Notes: a model not told the origin generated them from the sequence alone. A stretch of 64,000 nt of DNA from Acidobacteriaceae bacterium (GCA_035944135.1 DASZBM010000002.1:1302001-1366000), one strand, 5' to 3'; shown: positions 26,674-38,033, counted from the first letter of the stretch. Made by a program: numbers and translations.

Positions 26674-27474
26674 TCACCAGGCATTCCAGAAGCCATCGCG
26701 CTCGGTCAGCGTAATCTTCCTGCCAAACAGTTCGCTCAATCGGCGCTCCGTCAGAAGTTCGTGCTTCGCGCCGTCGCTCACAATTCTTCCTTCGCGCATC
26801 ATCACCACGCGCTGCATCTCCGGCAGAATGTCCGCGATGTGATGCGTAATCATTACGATCGTCACACCGCGCTGCGCCAATCCGCGGAGCATCTCGCGAA
26901 GATCATGCTGCGCCGCCAGATCCAGCGCATTCGAAGGCTCATCCAGCAGCAGCATCTGCACCTCACCATCTACGGAGGCACCGGCCAGTGCACGCCCGAT
27001 CATGACGCGCCGCTGCTGCCCGGCACTCATCTGCCCTACAGGTTTCTCGCGCAACGCCTCCGCTCCGACGAGCGTCAGGATCTCTTCGGCTCTCTCGCGC
27101 ATCGCATCCGTCACATTCAGATTCGGCCACAAGGTAGAGCTCGAAAAGAATCCAGTCACAATCGCGTCCAACCCTGTCGTATGCAGCGTCGGTTTTCCCG
27201 GCAACTCCGGACTGACCACACCCATCCTTCGCTTCAACTCCGTCAGGTCCCACCGCTCCCGGCCCAGCAGACGCACCCGTGTGTCCGGTTTGACAATTGG
27301 ATACAACTCGCACGTCATCGTCTTCAGCAGCGTGGACTTCCCACATCCGTTCGGCCCCAGGATCGCGACGTGTTCGCCACGTGCAATCCGCAGGCTCACA
27401 TCATGAAGCACAACAGCACTGCCGCGCGCCACATGTACATGCTCAAGTTCGATCAACGATTCACAATCCGCCAT
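26674..27474 (-). CDS. ABC transporter ATP-binding protein
   Basis: A 266-residue soluble ATPase with Walker A LGPNGCGKST, signature MSAGQQRRVMIGRALAG, Walker B MLLLDEPSNALDL and switch His ITHH. No permease or binding protein lies next to it, so it resembles stand-alone ATPases of the YlmA/ModF type. The substrate is unknown. It is convergent with the LytTR regulator gene (6 bp between stops). Confidence 0.88.
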   Translation of the reverse strand: MADCESLIELEHVHVARGSAVVLHDVSLRIARGEHVAILGPNGCGKSTLLKTMTCELYPIVKPDTRVRLLGRERWDLTELKRRMGVVSPELPGKPTLHTTGLDAIVTGFFSSSTLWPNLNVTDAMRERAEEILTLVGAEALREKPVGQMSAGQQRRVMIGRALAGASVDGEVQMLLLDEPSNALDLAAQHDLREMLRGLAQRGVTIVMITHHIADILPEMQRVVMMREGRIVSDGAKHELLTERRLSELFGRKITLTERDGFWNAW

Positions 27475-27503
27475 CTCTCTAGTTTGTCATTGCAGCGCGA
27501 ATT

Positions 27504-28184
27504 TCACCGTACTCTGGCGAGCACACCCAGGATTCTCACCCCGGCTTTCACGCTCGCCCACGCATTGCCTGATACCTTCGACTCCCCGCCAATCCGGCAG
27601 CGATAATCCACCGGAATTTCTACCACGCGCAGCCTCGCTCGCACAGCCTTGATCTGCATCTCCAGATTCCACCCATACGTCATCTCGCGCATGTGCATCG
27701 CTTCCAAACACTCCCGCCGAATCGCGCGGAACGGCCCCATATCCGTATAGCGAAACCCATACAGCATCCCCACCAGCGAGCCGATCATCTTCGCCGCAAA
27801 CATCTGCGCCCCATTCAGCGATCCCGGCTCGGCCTTTCCGCGCATCCGCGATCCGATGACGAAGTCCGCCTCACCGCGTTCAATCGGCCCGACCATCCGG
27901 GACATCGCGTTCACGTCATCCGATCCGTCGCCATCCAGAAACACCAACACGTCGCTCGACGCAACCGCCTCCCGCGCACCCGCGGCGCACGCCGCACCGT
28001 ATCCACGCGGCGAACTCACCACACGCGCGCCCGCAGCCCGCGCAATCTCCGCCGTTCCGTCGCTACTTCCGTTGTCGACGACAATGCACTCCGCAATCTC
28101 ATTCCACGGTATCGCGGCCACAACACGCCCAATCGACTCCGCCTCATTCAGCGCCGGAATGACAACCGAAACCCTACGCTGCAT
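27504..28184 (-). CDS. Family 2 glycosyltransferase (dolichyl/polyprenyl-phosphate type)
   Basis: A 226-residue GT-A enzyme with VSVVIPALNEAESIGRVV, VVDNGSSDGT, the DxD motif FLDGDGSDD, GSRMRG and YGWNLEMQIKAV, as in polyprenyl-phosphate mannosyl/glucosyltransferases. The C-terminal region is too short for extra membrane helices. The ATG at 28184 lies inside the end of the upstream GT-C gene (11-bp overlap) with GGAGAG before it. It is the last gene of a three-gene operon. Confidence 0.88.
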   Translation of the reverse strand: MQRRVSVVIPALNEAESIGRVVAAIPWNEIAECIVVDNGSSDGTAEIARAAGARVVSSPRGYGAACAAGAREAVASSDVLVFLDGDGSDDVNAMSRMVGPIERGEADFVIGSRMRGKAEPGSLNGAQMFAAKMIGSLVGMLYGFRYTDMGPFRAIRRECLEAMHMREMTYGWNLEMQIKAVRARLRVVEIPVDYRCRIGGESKVSGNAWASVKAGVRILGVLARVR

Positions 28185-29571
28185 GACGCTCTCCGCTCGA
28201 ATCGAACCACCGCGCCAGCCCCCACCCTCTCCACACCATCTCAACCGCAAATGCGCACGCAACCGCGAAGTAGATCCAACTGTTCAGCACGAACATCTTC
28301 GGCCCCGGCATCGCCCACTGAGTCGTGAACCCATAGAAGAACGCGCACACATACGTCAGCGTCACCCAGTTCGGATCCAAGACGAGCAGCGGAATCAACC
28401 ACGCGATATACCACGGATAATGTGGCGAGAACAGCAACATCAACGCCATCCCAAACATCATCGACGCCCGCACAAACGCCGGCCGCTGCATTTTCACTCC
28501 ATCGCCGATCCGCTCCTTCGTCGCGTGCCTCCACGTCCACCACGCGATCGCAGCGAAGATAACGACGCAGAACGCCTCATAGCCCATCTTCGTCAGCGAG
28601 TGCAACCCCAGCATCCGATCCGCATACTCCAGCAGAAAATACCGCGTTCCGCTGTCCAGCCCCTCCTCATACGCATAGCCGCCGAGGAACCCAAACACCA
28701 GCTTCCCCGCCGATGCATAAACCGCATACCCCGCCGCACACACAGCCACCAGCGTCGCCGGCATCTTCCAATCGCCCCTGCGCCACAGCGCCGGCAGCAA
28801 CACCAGCGGATAAAACTTCGTCATCACCGCCAGCCCAAGAAACAGTCCGGTCAACACAGGCTGCTCACGATACCGGAATAACAGCGCCAGCGACACAAAC
28901 GCCAGAATCACCGCATCGACATGCCCGGCGCCGCCAATCTCCCACACCAGCAGCGGGCACCACGCAAACAGCAGCACGTCAGTCGGCCGCCGTCCCATTC
29001 GTTTCAATAACGCAGTCAGCGCACCCACTGCCACGCACTCGAACCCGAACATCGCAATCTTCATCGCCGCAACCGTCGGCGAGAATAGTGTCGCCACCCA
29101 ATAAACCATCTGCGCGACCGGCGGATAGATTGTGTGTGCGTACTCTTTGCGATTGATATTGTTGTAGATCTCCGGATACCGCTGCTGCAGAAATGCGAGC
29201 GCTCGATCACCAGGCGCGTACCTGTAGGGGCTGATGTGCGCATGCTGCACAATCCCATCCCACACGTAACGAAAAATATCCGACGACAGGAACGGCGCAG
29301 CCCGCAACGTAACAACCTGAAACGCGACACCGAACGCCAGCACAATCCACAGCGTCGCCCGGTTCACCGGCTGCGTCAGCACCATCGCCACCGCCGCAAC
29401 AAACAGCACATCGGACCATCCCGACACGCCCGAGAACCCGATCTTGAACTGCACGTGCTCCGCGCAGAACTGTCGCGCCATCGCGAGCAGCCCCACACCT
29501 AGCGCGCACAACACAACGTTCGTGAACCACGCGCGTCCGCGATGCCAGCCACTCAGTTGGACATGCGTCAT
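28174..29571 (-). CDS. Multi-spanning GT-C-type glycosyltransferase (GT87/mannosyltransferase-like)
   Basis: A 465-residue integral membrane protein with about 10-11 hydrophobic segments. The first large periplasmic loop contains SSDIFRYVWDGIVQHAHISP and the YPPVAQMVY motif, characteristic of polyprenyl-phosphate-sugar-using GT-C enzymes (acidic pair in the first loop). The ATG at 29571 overlaps the upstream TGA (ATGA). In the operon, the GT2 gene product would make the lipid-linked sugar and this protein would use it (inference). Confidence 0.82.
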   Translation of the reverse strand: MTHVQLSGWHRGRAWFTNVVLCALGVGLLAMARQFCAEHVQFKIGFSGVSGWSDVLFVAAVAMVLTQPVNRATLWIVLAFGVAFQVVTLRAAPFLSSDIFRYVWDGIVQHAHISPYRYAPGDRALAFLQQRYPEIYNNINRKEYAHTIYPPVAQMVYWVATLFSPTVAAMKIAMFGFECVAVGALTALLKRMGRRPTDVLLFAWCPLLVWEIGGAGHVDAVILAFVSLALLFRYREQPVLTGLFLGLAVMTKFYPLVLLPALWRRGDWKMPATLVAVCAAGYAVYASAGKLVFGFLGGYAYEEGLDSGTRYFLLEYADRMLGLHSLTKMGYEAFCVVIFAAIAWWTWRHATKERIGDGVKMQRPAFVRASMMFGMALMLLFSPHYPWYIAWLIPLLVLDPNWVTLTYVCAFFYGFTTQWAMPGPKMFVLNSWIYFAVACAFAVEMVWRGWGLARWFDSSGERHAA

Positions 29572-30338
29572 CGCCCCGCACGCTCCTGGAGAAACTTTCG
29601 CGTCCACTGCGCGTCGAATCCATTCACCACGGCAAACTCCGGCCGCTCGTCGCGCAGCAACTCCCGCTGCAATATCGCCAAAGTCTCTGCATCATCCACG
29701 TCATACCACCGCACGAGTTCCACCAATTCCATACCCGCTTCGCGCACGCGCTCCACCGTCTCCGCATACACTCGCTCGGTGCTCCATGCAATTCCTTCAA
29801 ACAGCCGCGGCTCCGCTCGCTTCATCCCAATCAGGTAATAGCCACCGTCCGCCGACGGCCCCAGCACCACGTGCTCGCCCGGCTTCTCCAATGCGTTCGC
29901 CGCCTCACGCAGAGCACTCGCCGGCAACGTCGGCGAATCCGAATCAATCAGACAAACCGCGCGGAACCCGCAGCTCAGAATGTCCTCGGCCGCGCACAGC
30001 AACCTCTCGCCGAACCCATCCCCTCTCTGCGCAATCAATTCAAACTGCTCCGGCAGCAGCCCATCGAATGCCGCCTCATCTCCGACCGGCGTATAGCAGA
30101 TCAACCCACGCGCACGGCCGTCAGCCGCAACCACCGCAATATTCTCCGCTGTATCGCGAAGGAAACACACATTCAGCGCCGCGGCCTCCTCCGGGCTAAG
30201 CGGCGGCTGCAGTCGCGTCTTCACCTTCCCCGCGCGCGGAGCCTTCGCCATCACCGCCAGCGCGCAGATCCCTTCGAGCCCCGTCCTCCGCACACCCCGC
30301 TCAAGAATCCGGTAGCTCGGATATCTTCGATTCTCCAA
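29568..30338 (-). CDS. TIGR04282/DUF2064-family glycosyltransferase-like protein
   Basis: A 256-residue protein with the GT-A-like DUF2064 fold: LAVMAKAPRAGKVKTRLQPPLSPEEAA, LIDSDSPTLP, and LGPSADGGYYLIGM. Members are called rSAM/selenodomain-associated transferase 1 or arsenosugar-biosynthesis glycosyltransferases. It couples to the GT-C gene by an ATGA overlap. No radical-SAM or arsenic gene is in the window, so an arsenosugar role cannot be claimed here. Confidence 0.86.
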   Translation of the reverse strand: MENRRYPSYRILERGVRRTGLEGICALAVMAKAPRAGKVKTRLQPPLSPEEAAALNVCFLRDTAENIAVVAADGRARGLICYTPVGDEAAFDGLLPEQFELIAQRGDGFGERLLCAAEDILSCGFRAVCLIDSDSPTLPASALREAANALEKPGEHVVLGPSADGGYYLIGMKRAEPRLFEGIAWSTERVYAETVERVREAGMELVELVRWYDVDDAETLAILQRELLRDERPEFAVVNGFDAQWTRKFLQERAGR

Positions 30339-30439
30339 ACCTGAACTCCCCGCCAGTCAAGGATTCGTTGCTCAGTCTATCGTGCAAACGCGCACAGGCC
30401 GCGTTTGCCGCAATGCTTCGCAGATGTCATCCTCAATCT

Positions 30440-30898
30440 ATGCGCTTTCGCCCGCTGCTCCTCGCAGCTCTCTGTGTCCTTCTCGCCTTCACGACTTCCG
30501 CCCGTGCGCAGGAGGCCGGCCCCTGGCGCGCAGCCAGCAGCAACGCGCGCTCCATCACCGGCGACATCTTCTTTTCACCTCTGAAGATCACTATCAACTT
30601 CACCAATTTCACGATCGCGCAGATTCGTTCGCTTCAGACCCAAGAGGTCCGCGCCCTCTTCAATCCCGACAATCCTACGGGCGGCAGCAACCTCTTCCGC
30701 GTTGACATCCCATCCGACAAGCGCTTCCTCCACAAGAACACGCTCTGCGGCTCCGATTCCACACAGTGGATCGTCACCTATGCCCAGGGCCGCGACCTCC
30801 AGGTTGCCTTCTTCTCCGGCGGCACACCGCCAGTCCTTACAGTTGACGCCCTCAACGACGCACCCAACCTCTGCGGCGTCTTCTCCTACATCCGCTGA
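30440..30898 (+). CDS. Hypothetical secreted protein
   Basis: A 152-residue product. The ATG at 30440 begins a signal peptide (MRFRPLLLAALCVLLAFTTSARAQ). The mature part has two or three Cys (NTLCGSDSTQW, PNLCGVF) and beta-type sequence, with no membrane segment. I recognise no family. Its position between divergent or convergent unrelated genes gives no functional hint. Confidence 0.6.
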   Translation: MRFRPLLLAALCVLLAFTTSARAQEAGPWRAASSNARSITGDIFFSPLKITINFTNFTIAQIRSLQTQEVRALFNPDNPTGGSNLFRVDIPSDKRFLHKNTLCGSDSTQWIVTYAQGRDLQVAFFSGGTPPVLTVDALNDAPNLCGVFSYIR

Positions 30899-30904
30899 TC
30901 CGCC

Positions 30905-31522
30905 TTACTCCTCAAAGCTGCGGTTCCACCGCGAAATCACCCTTTGCTCGCGCTCGAATCCCAGCACGCTCAAACTGCCCGTCCCCAGCGCGAGCATCTT
31001 TCCATCCACCGCCGGCAACCCAATCCACCGCGCCGCAAGAATGCGCAGAATATGCGCGTGCGCAAACAGCGCCACTTGATGCGAATCTTTCGCGTTCGGC
31101 ACGACCGCTACCGCAGCCAGCGCCCTCGCAATCATCTTGTCGGCGCGTTCACCGACCTGCTCTACGCTCTCGCCGCCGACGATCTCGTTGCTCCAAACGC
31201 TCCACTCCGGCCCATACTTCTCGCGCATCTCCGCAGTCGTCTTGCCTTCGCTCTCGCCGTAGTTCCACTCCATCAGATTTTGGTCGACGACCGCCACATC
31301 AGCATATCCCGCAATTTCGCACGTCTCTTTCGCACGCTGCATCGGGCTCACAAACACCGCTGCAAACTTTCTGCCTGCTAGATAGTCCCGCAGCTCAGCC
31401 GCTCTCTCGCGGCCGCGGTCCGTCAAGGGAATATCCGTCACGCTGGTGTGTCGCCCATCCGCTGACCACTCCGTCTCTCCATGCCGTACTAGCCACAGCT
31501 CCACGTTCTCTGCATCACTCAT
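30905..31522 (-). CDS. Histidine phosphatase (phosphoglycerate-mutase-like)
   Basis: A 205-residue protein with the catalytic LVRHGETEWSADGRH motif at residues 11-25. VSPMQRAKETCEIAG and the second His in VALFAHAHILRILAARW also fit the family. This is the broad-specificity phosphatase (GpmB/CobC-like) group; the substrate is unknown. It is convergent with the secreted hypothetical gene (6 bp between stops) and divergent from the cytochrome b gene. Confidence 0.9.
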   Translation of the reverse strand: MSDAENVELWLVRHGETEWSADGRHTSVTDIPLTDRGRERAAELRDYLAGRKFAAVFVSPMQRAKETCEIAGYADVAVVDQNLMEWNYGESEGKTTAEMREKYGPEWSVWSNEIVGGESVEQVGERADKMIARALAAVAVVPNAKDSHQVALFAHAHILRILAARWIGLPAVDGKMLALGTGSLSVLGFEREQRVISRWNRSFEE

Positions 31523-31602
31523 TCGTTTCCATTCCCTCTCGTGGCCATTCTATCGACCAGTTGCCCTCGCTCTGTCGCACAGCGAACTTCTTCTCCACTC
31601 TA

Positions 31603-32391
31603 ATGCGCGCCGCGTGCTATCCTCCCGCCGTGCCCACCACAGTTCAGACTCCCGAGCACGTCGAGCCAGCCACCGTACTTCGCCGTTCGCTCGTGGTCCG
31701 CGTCACGCACTGGCTTACGTTCATCGCCTTCATCGCGCTCCTCGTCACGGGCATCGAAATCCTCATCTCACATCCGCGCTTCTACTGGGGCGAGGTCGGC
31801 AACGTCAACACGCACCCCCTCTTCACATTCCACATCCCCTCCTCGCGAGACACCGTCCCCACCGGCTACGGCTACACCCTTCCTGACCAGAACGGCTGGA
31901 GCCGTTATCTCCACTTCGAGGCCGCCTGGCTCCTCGTCCTCACAGGCGTCGTTTATCTTGTGTATCTCTTCTTCACCGGCCATCTTCGCCGGAATCTCTT
32001 TCCCACGCGCGAGCAACGCTCCCTTCGCGCTTACACCACGCGCATCGGCCACTATCTTCGCCGCACAAAATCCGCATTCGACGACCACACCTATAACGTC
32101 CTGCAGCGCACCTCCTATCTCATCGTTATCTTTGTTCTGTTCCCGCTGATCATTTGGACGGGCCTCGCCATGTCGCCTGCCGTCACCACTGCATTCCCAC
32201 TTACCTCTTCACTTCTCGGAGGTCGTCAGTCCGCGCGCACCATCCATCTCTTCCTCACCATCGCGCTCGTTCTCTTCCTCATCATTCACGTCACCATGGT
32301 CGCAATCTCCGGCTTCCGCACCCGCATGCGTGCGATGATTACCGGCAAAGCGACTCTGCACACCGAGCTCACGACGAAGGAGCTCCCATGA
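31603..32391 (+). CDS. Cytochrome b561/thiosulfate-reductase-type membrane subunit
   Basis: A roughly 262-residue di-heme b-type membrane protein with four main hydrophobic segments. Heme-ligand His candidates are in RVTHWLTF, RYLHFEAAW, ARTIHLFLT and IIHVTMV. It probably passes quinol electrons to the partner molybdoenzyme. The start is uncertain: ATG 31561, ATG 31603 or GTG 31630. 31603 is chosen because the divergent phosphatase starts at 31522. Its TGA overlaps the ATG of the molybdoenzyme gene (32388-32391). Confidence 0.84.
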   Translation: MRAACYPPAVPTTVQTPEHVEPATVLRRSLVVRVTHWLTFIAFIALLVTGIEILISHPRFYWGEVGNVNTHPLFTFHIPSSRDTVPTGYGYTLPDQNGWSRYLHFEAAWLLVLTGVVYLVYLFFTGHLRRNLFPTREQRSLRAYTTRIGHYLRRTKSAFDDHTYNVLQRTSYLIVIFVLFPLIIWTGLAMSPAVTTAFPLTSSLLGGRQSARTIHLFLTIALVLFLIIHVTMVAISGFRTRMRAMITGKATLHTELTTKELP

Positions 32392-33149
32392 ATCCCATCA
32401 CTCGCCGCAAGCTCCTCACCACCGGAACCGTTGCGGTTGCTGGAGCCGCCGGCCTCGCCGCCGCAGCGCGCATCGCAGAACGCTACGGTCTCATCCCGCC
32501 GGATCACGGCGTCCTCTACGGCACCGGTGAAACTCTCACCTACGCCTGCCAGCGCGCTCTCACTCTCAGCCGGCCGTTCCATGAGTTCCCTCGCAGCATG
32601 ATCTCCAAACAGCCCTTCGCCAACGAAATCGGCGGCAAACTCCCCGACCCTTTCCAGTCCTCACAGGCAAACAATTTCACCGACTGGCGCCTCACCGTCG
32701 ACGGCCTCGTCACCCATCCGCTCTCACTCTCCATAGCCGATCTCCGCACCCTCGCCACGCGCAGCCAGATCACCGAAGTCGCCTGCGAAGAAGGCTGGTC
32801 CTACGTAGCCGAGTGGATTGGCACTCCACTCTCTCTCGTCCTCCGCGAAGCCGGCTTGAAACCCGAAGCCCGCTTCGTCGCCTATTTCTCCATCCAGAAG
32901 CCCTGGTGGGAAAGCATCGACATCGCCGAAGCCCAGCACCCAGGCACACTCCTCACCTGGGGCATGAACGACGGCGACCTCCCCATCGGCTTCGGTGGCC
33001 CTCTTCGGCTCCGTGTTCCGCGACAGCTCGGCTACAAGAGCATCAAGTTCCTCAATCACATCACCGTCACTGACTCCATGAAGCACTACGGCAAAGGTCT
33101 CGGCTCTTCCTCACCGGAGGGCGGTTACGCCTGGTACGCAGGCATCTGA
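32388..33149 (+). CDS. Molybdopterin-dependent oxidoreductase, YedY/MsrP-like, Tat-exported
   Basis: A 253-residue sulfite-oxidase-fold protein. The N-terminus MNPITRRKLLTTGTVAVAGA is a twin-arginine signal. The molybdenum-ligand Cys is in EVACEEGWSYVAEW (about residue 127). GGPLRLRVPRQLGYKSIKFL matches the C-terminal block of the family. Together with the coupled cytochrome b subunit, it forms a two-gene unit comparable to MsrPQ or a sulfite/sulfoxide redox pair in the periplasm. The precise substrate is unknown. Confidence 0.9.
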   Translation: MNPITRRKLLTTGTVAVAGAAGLAAAARIAERYGLIPPDHGVLYGTGETLTYACQRALTLSRPFHEFPRSMISKQPFANEIGGKLPDPFQSSQANNFTDWRLTVDGLVTHPLSLSIADLRTLATRSQITEVACEEGWSYVAEWIGTPLSLVLREAGLKPEARFVAYFSIQKPWWESIDIAEAQHPGTLLTWGMNDGDLPIGFGGPLRLRVPRQLGYKSIKFLNHITVTDSMKHYGKGLGSSSPEGGYAWYAGI

Positions 33150-33164
33150 CTCGGACGACAACTC

Positions 33165-33203
33165 TGGGTGCCCATTCATTCGCGCAGCGGATGAGTGGGT
33201 TAG
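33165..33203. repeat. GGGTGCCC-headed hairpin repeat, copy 1
   Basis: GGGTGCCCATTCATTCGCGC continuing to ATGAGTGGGT. The arms CCCATTCAT / ATGAGTGGG pair with one G-U. It lies between the molybdoenzyme and the MBL gene. Other copies are at 44724, 45285 and 48785. Confidence 0.6.
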
Positions 33204-33226
33204 GATACCCTCTTCCTGACACTCCT

Positions 33227-34624
33227 ATGATCCTCAAACAGTACTACCTCGGCTGTCTCGCGCACGCCTCGTATCTCCTCGGCGATGAAGCCAGCCACAC
33301 CGCTGTCATCATCGACCCACAGCGCGACATCCAGCAGTACCTCGACGACGCCAACGCTCTCGGCCTGCACATTCGCCACGTCTTCCTCACGCACTTCCAC
33401 GCCGACTTCATCGCCGGCCATCTCGAACTCCGCGACCGCTGCCACGCCACCATCCATCTCGGCTCGCGCGCCGCCGCCGAGTACACCTTCACGCCCATGC
33501 ACGATGGCGACACGCTTGAATTCCCCGCCATGCGCCTCCAGGTCCTCGAAACTCCCGGCCACACCATCGAATCCATCTCCATCCTCGTCTTCGATCTCGC
33601 CAACGACGCCACCAAACCATACGCCGTCCTCACGGGCGACACACTCTTCATCGGCGACGTTGGCCGTCCCGATCTCCGCGCCTCACTCGGTTGGACTGCC
33701 GCCGAACTCGGTGGCTACCTCTACGACTCGCTCCACAACAACCTCCTAACGCTCCCGGACGAGACACTCGTCTACCCCGCGCACGGCGCCGGCTCCCTCT
33801 GCGGCAAGCAGCTCTCCTCCGACACCGTCTCCACCCTCGGCGTGCAGCGCCGCGTCAACTACGCGCTCCAGCCGATGTCCAAAGAGCAATTCGTCTGGAT
33901 CGTCACCGCCGACCAGCCAGACGCGCCTCAATACTTCACCTACGACGCCATCCTCAACACCCGCGAGCGCGAAACACTCGACCACACTCTCGAGAAAAAT
34001 CTGCGACCCCTCACGCTCGATGAAGTCCTTGAACTCCAGCGCACCGGCGCGCAACTCCTCGACGTCCGCGATTCCGCCGAGTTCGCTCTCGGTCACCTCA
34101 CCGGCAGCATCAACATCGGCCTCGGCGGCCAGTACGCCACATGGGCCGGCACATTGCTGGACCGCACACGCCCCATCGTCATCCTCGCCGAGCCCGGCCG
34201 CGAGCACGAAGCCGCACTCCGCCTCGGCCGCATCGGCTTCGATCACGTCCGCGGCTATCTTGCCAACGGTCTCGCCGCGCTCGCCTCACGCGCCGACCTC
34301 ATCTCCACCACCAACCGCGTCAGCCCCGCCGAGTTCAACACGGAGATCGACGCCGACTCACCCATCATCCTCGACGTCCGCAACCCGCGCGAGTACGCCT
34401 CCAAACACATCCCGCACAGCCTTAACATCCCGCTCAACCATCTCGAAGAGCGCCTCGCCGAACTCCCGAGCGGTCGCCGCATCGCCGTACACTGCGCCGG
34501 CGGCTACCGCTCCTCCGCAGCCGCCAGCATCCTCCAGGAGCACGGCCTCACCAACCTGATCGAAATGACCGGCGGCCTCGCCGCCTGGGAATCCGCCAAC
34601 CTCCCGCTCGTCACCGCAAGCTGA
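33227..34624 (+). CDS. MBL-fold persulfide dioxygenase fused to two rhodanese domains
   Basis: A 465-residue protein. The N-terminal metallo-beta-lactamase domain is ETHE1-like, with THFHADFIAGH (HxHxDxxAGH), GHTIESISI, TGDTLFIGDVGRPDLR and YPAHGAGSLCG. Rhodanese domain 1 (about residues 265-345) has no Cys in its loop (VILAEPGREHEAA), so it is inactive. Domain 2 (about 370-463) keeps the loop VHCAGGYRSSAAA with Cys. This layout fits oxidation of glutathione or protein persulfide to sulfite. Sulfite could feed the molybdoenzyme just upstream (inference). ATG 33227 is preferred because an ATG at 33191 lies within the repeat. Confidence 0.9.
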   Translation: MILKQYYLGCLAHASYLLGDEASHTAVIIDPQRDIQQYLDDANALGLHIRHVFLTHFHADFIAGHLELRDRCHATIHLGSRAAAEYTFTPMHDGDTLEFPAMRLQVLETPGHTIESISILVFDLANDATKPYAVLTGDTLFIGDVGRPDLRASLGWTAAELGGYLYDSLHNNLLTLPDETLVYPAHGAGSLCGKQLSSDTVSTLGVQRRVNYALQPMSKEQFVWIVTADQPDAPQYFTYDAILNTRERETLDHTLEKNLRPLTLDEVLELQRTGAQLLDVRDSAEFALGHLTGSINIGLGGQYATWAGTLLDRTRPIVILAEPGREHEAALRLGRIGFDHVRGYLANGLAALASRADLISTTNRVSPAEFNTEIDADSPIILDVRNPREYASKHIPHSLNIPLNHLEERLAELPSGRRIAVHCAGGYRSSAAASILQEHGLTNLIEMTGGLAAWESANLPLVTAS

Positions 34625-34699
34625 CATTCCCACTGCCGCCGAACCATGGCCGAGTACGAAATCTACCGCGCCTAAATCGCAAATGAGCAGTTAAAAGCA

Positions 34700-34734
34700 C
34701 TCGACCTGACCCGGGATCATCGGGTCAGGTCGAG
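34700..34734. terminator. Bidirectional hairpin terminator
   Basis: CTCGACCTGACCCG and CGGGTCAGGTCGAG form a perfect 14-bp stem with a 7-base loop. It is placed between the convergent MBL-rhodanese and katG genes. Confidence 0.75.
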
Positions 34735-34752
34735 GCTTCTATCAATCCGGAA

Positions 34753-36987
<2,235 letters not shown>

Positions 36988-37068
36988 TCAATGGGTGGGT
37001 TCGCATGAAACCCAATTTCCGGGTGGGCAATTACCAATCTCGACGAATTGACTGTAGCACCCTGGAGG

Positions 37069-37117
37069 TACATAGTTCCAATATGTAGGTCCCATTCGAC
37101 GTATAGGCATCTCCTAT
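37069..37117. promoter_or_regulatory. Probable OxyR operator region between katG and oxyR
   Basis: Two dyads are visible. TACATA-N7-TATGTA (37069-37087) is a perfect inverted repeat and contains ATAG at 37072. ATAG-N7-CTAT (37103-37117) matches the OxyR half-site pattern and overlaps the oxyR start. The two ATAG elements are 31 bp apart, not the 22 bp of the E. coli consensus, so the detailed footprint is uncertain. Confidence 0.55.
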
Positions 37118-38009
37118 GGAAATCAACCAGCTCCGTTACGTCTGCGCCATCGCTGAAACGGGCAGCTTCAGCCGCGCCGCCGAGCGCTGCCAGGTTGCCC
37201 AGCCCTCACTCTCACAACAGGTCCTCAAGCTGGAGGAAGACCTCGGAGCAAAGCTCTTCGATCGCCTCGGCCGCAGCATCCGCATCACCGAGGCCGGTCG
37301 CGCCTTTCTGCCTCATGCCCGCTCCATCCTCGAGCAGATGGAAGCCGCGCGATCCAGCGTCGCCGCGAAAAATGCGGACATTCGCGGCAGCGTAGCCGTG
37401 GGCGTCATCCCAACCATCGCGCCCTTCCTCATGCCGCGCTACACAACAGTGTTCGCAAAGAAATACCCCGACGCCAAACTCCGCATCGTCGAAGAAACCA
37501 CTCCGCTCCTCATCGACGCCCTGCGAGACCTCTCCATCGATCTCGCGATCCTCGCCCTTCCGCTGCGCCACAAAGACCTGGAGTTCTTTCCCATCCGTAC
37601 CGAACCGCTCTTCGCCGCTCTGCCCAAAAATCATCCGCGAGCCACCGCAGATTCGCTCGCCCTCAAAAGTCTCCGCGGCGAACCCTTCGTCATGCTCCGC
37701 GACGGCCACTGCTTCCGCGACCTCTCGCTCGCCACCTGCACGCACGCGCGCATCACCCCGAACATCGCCTTTGAAAGCGACCAGTTCAGCAGCGTTCTCG
37801 GAATGGTCGCCGCCGGCGTCGGCATCTCCATCGTTCCCCAGATGGCCATCGACCGAAACGCTGCCTGCGGTTACGTACGCCTCACTGATCCTCGCGCCAC
37901 TCGCACCATCGTCGCGGCGGTCCTGCGTGGCCGCAGCTTCAACCGCGTCCAGCAGGACTTCCTCTCCTCCATCCAGAACGGCGCACAGCGCCGCGACAAA
38001 TCCCGATAG
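37116..38009 (+). CDS. oxyR: Hydrogen-peroxide-sensing LysR-family regulator
   Basis: A 297-residue LysR-type regulator with an N-terminal winged helix-turn-helix (FSRAAERCQVAQPSLSQQVLK). The C-terminal sensor has the OxyR signature DGHCFRDLSLATC, in which the two redox cysteines fall at residues 199 and 208, exactly as in E. coli OxyR. Divergent katG supports the assignment. A palindrome overlapping its start suggests autoregulation. Confidence 0.95.
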   Translation: MEINQLRYVCAIAETGSFSRAAERCQVAQPSLSQQVLKLEEDLGAKLFDRLGRSIRITEAGRAFLPHARSILEQMEAARSSVAAKNADIRGSVAVGVIPTIAPFLMPRYTTVFAKKYPDAKLRIVEETTPLLIDALRDLSIDLAILALPLRHKDLEFFPIRTEPLFAALPKNHPRATADSLALKSLRGEPFVMLRDGHCFRDLSLATCTHARITPNIAFESDQFSSVLGMVAAGVGISIVPQMAIDRNAACGYVRLTDPRATRTIVAAVLRGRSFNRVQQDFLSSIQNGAQRRDKSR

Positions 38010-38033
38010 CCCGCCTGCAACCGAACACTAATC

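Noticed and set aside
26674-27474. ABC ATPase as part of an importer or exporter operon
   Set aside because: No membrane or binding-protein gene lies next to it in the same direction.
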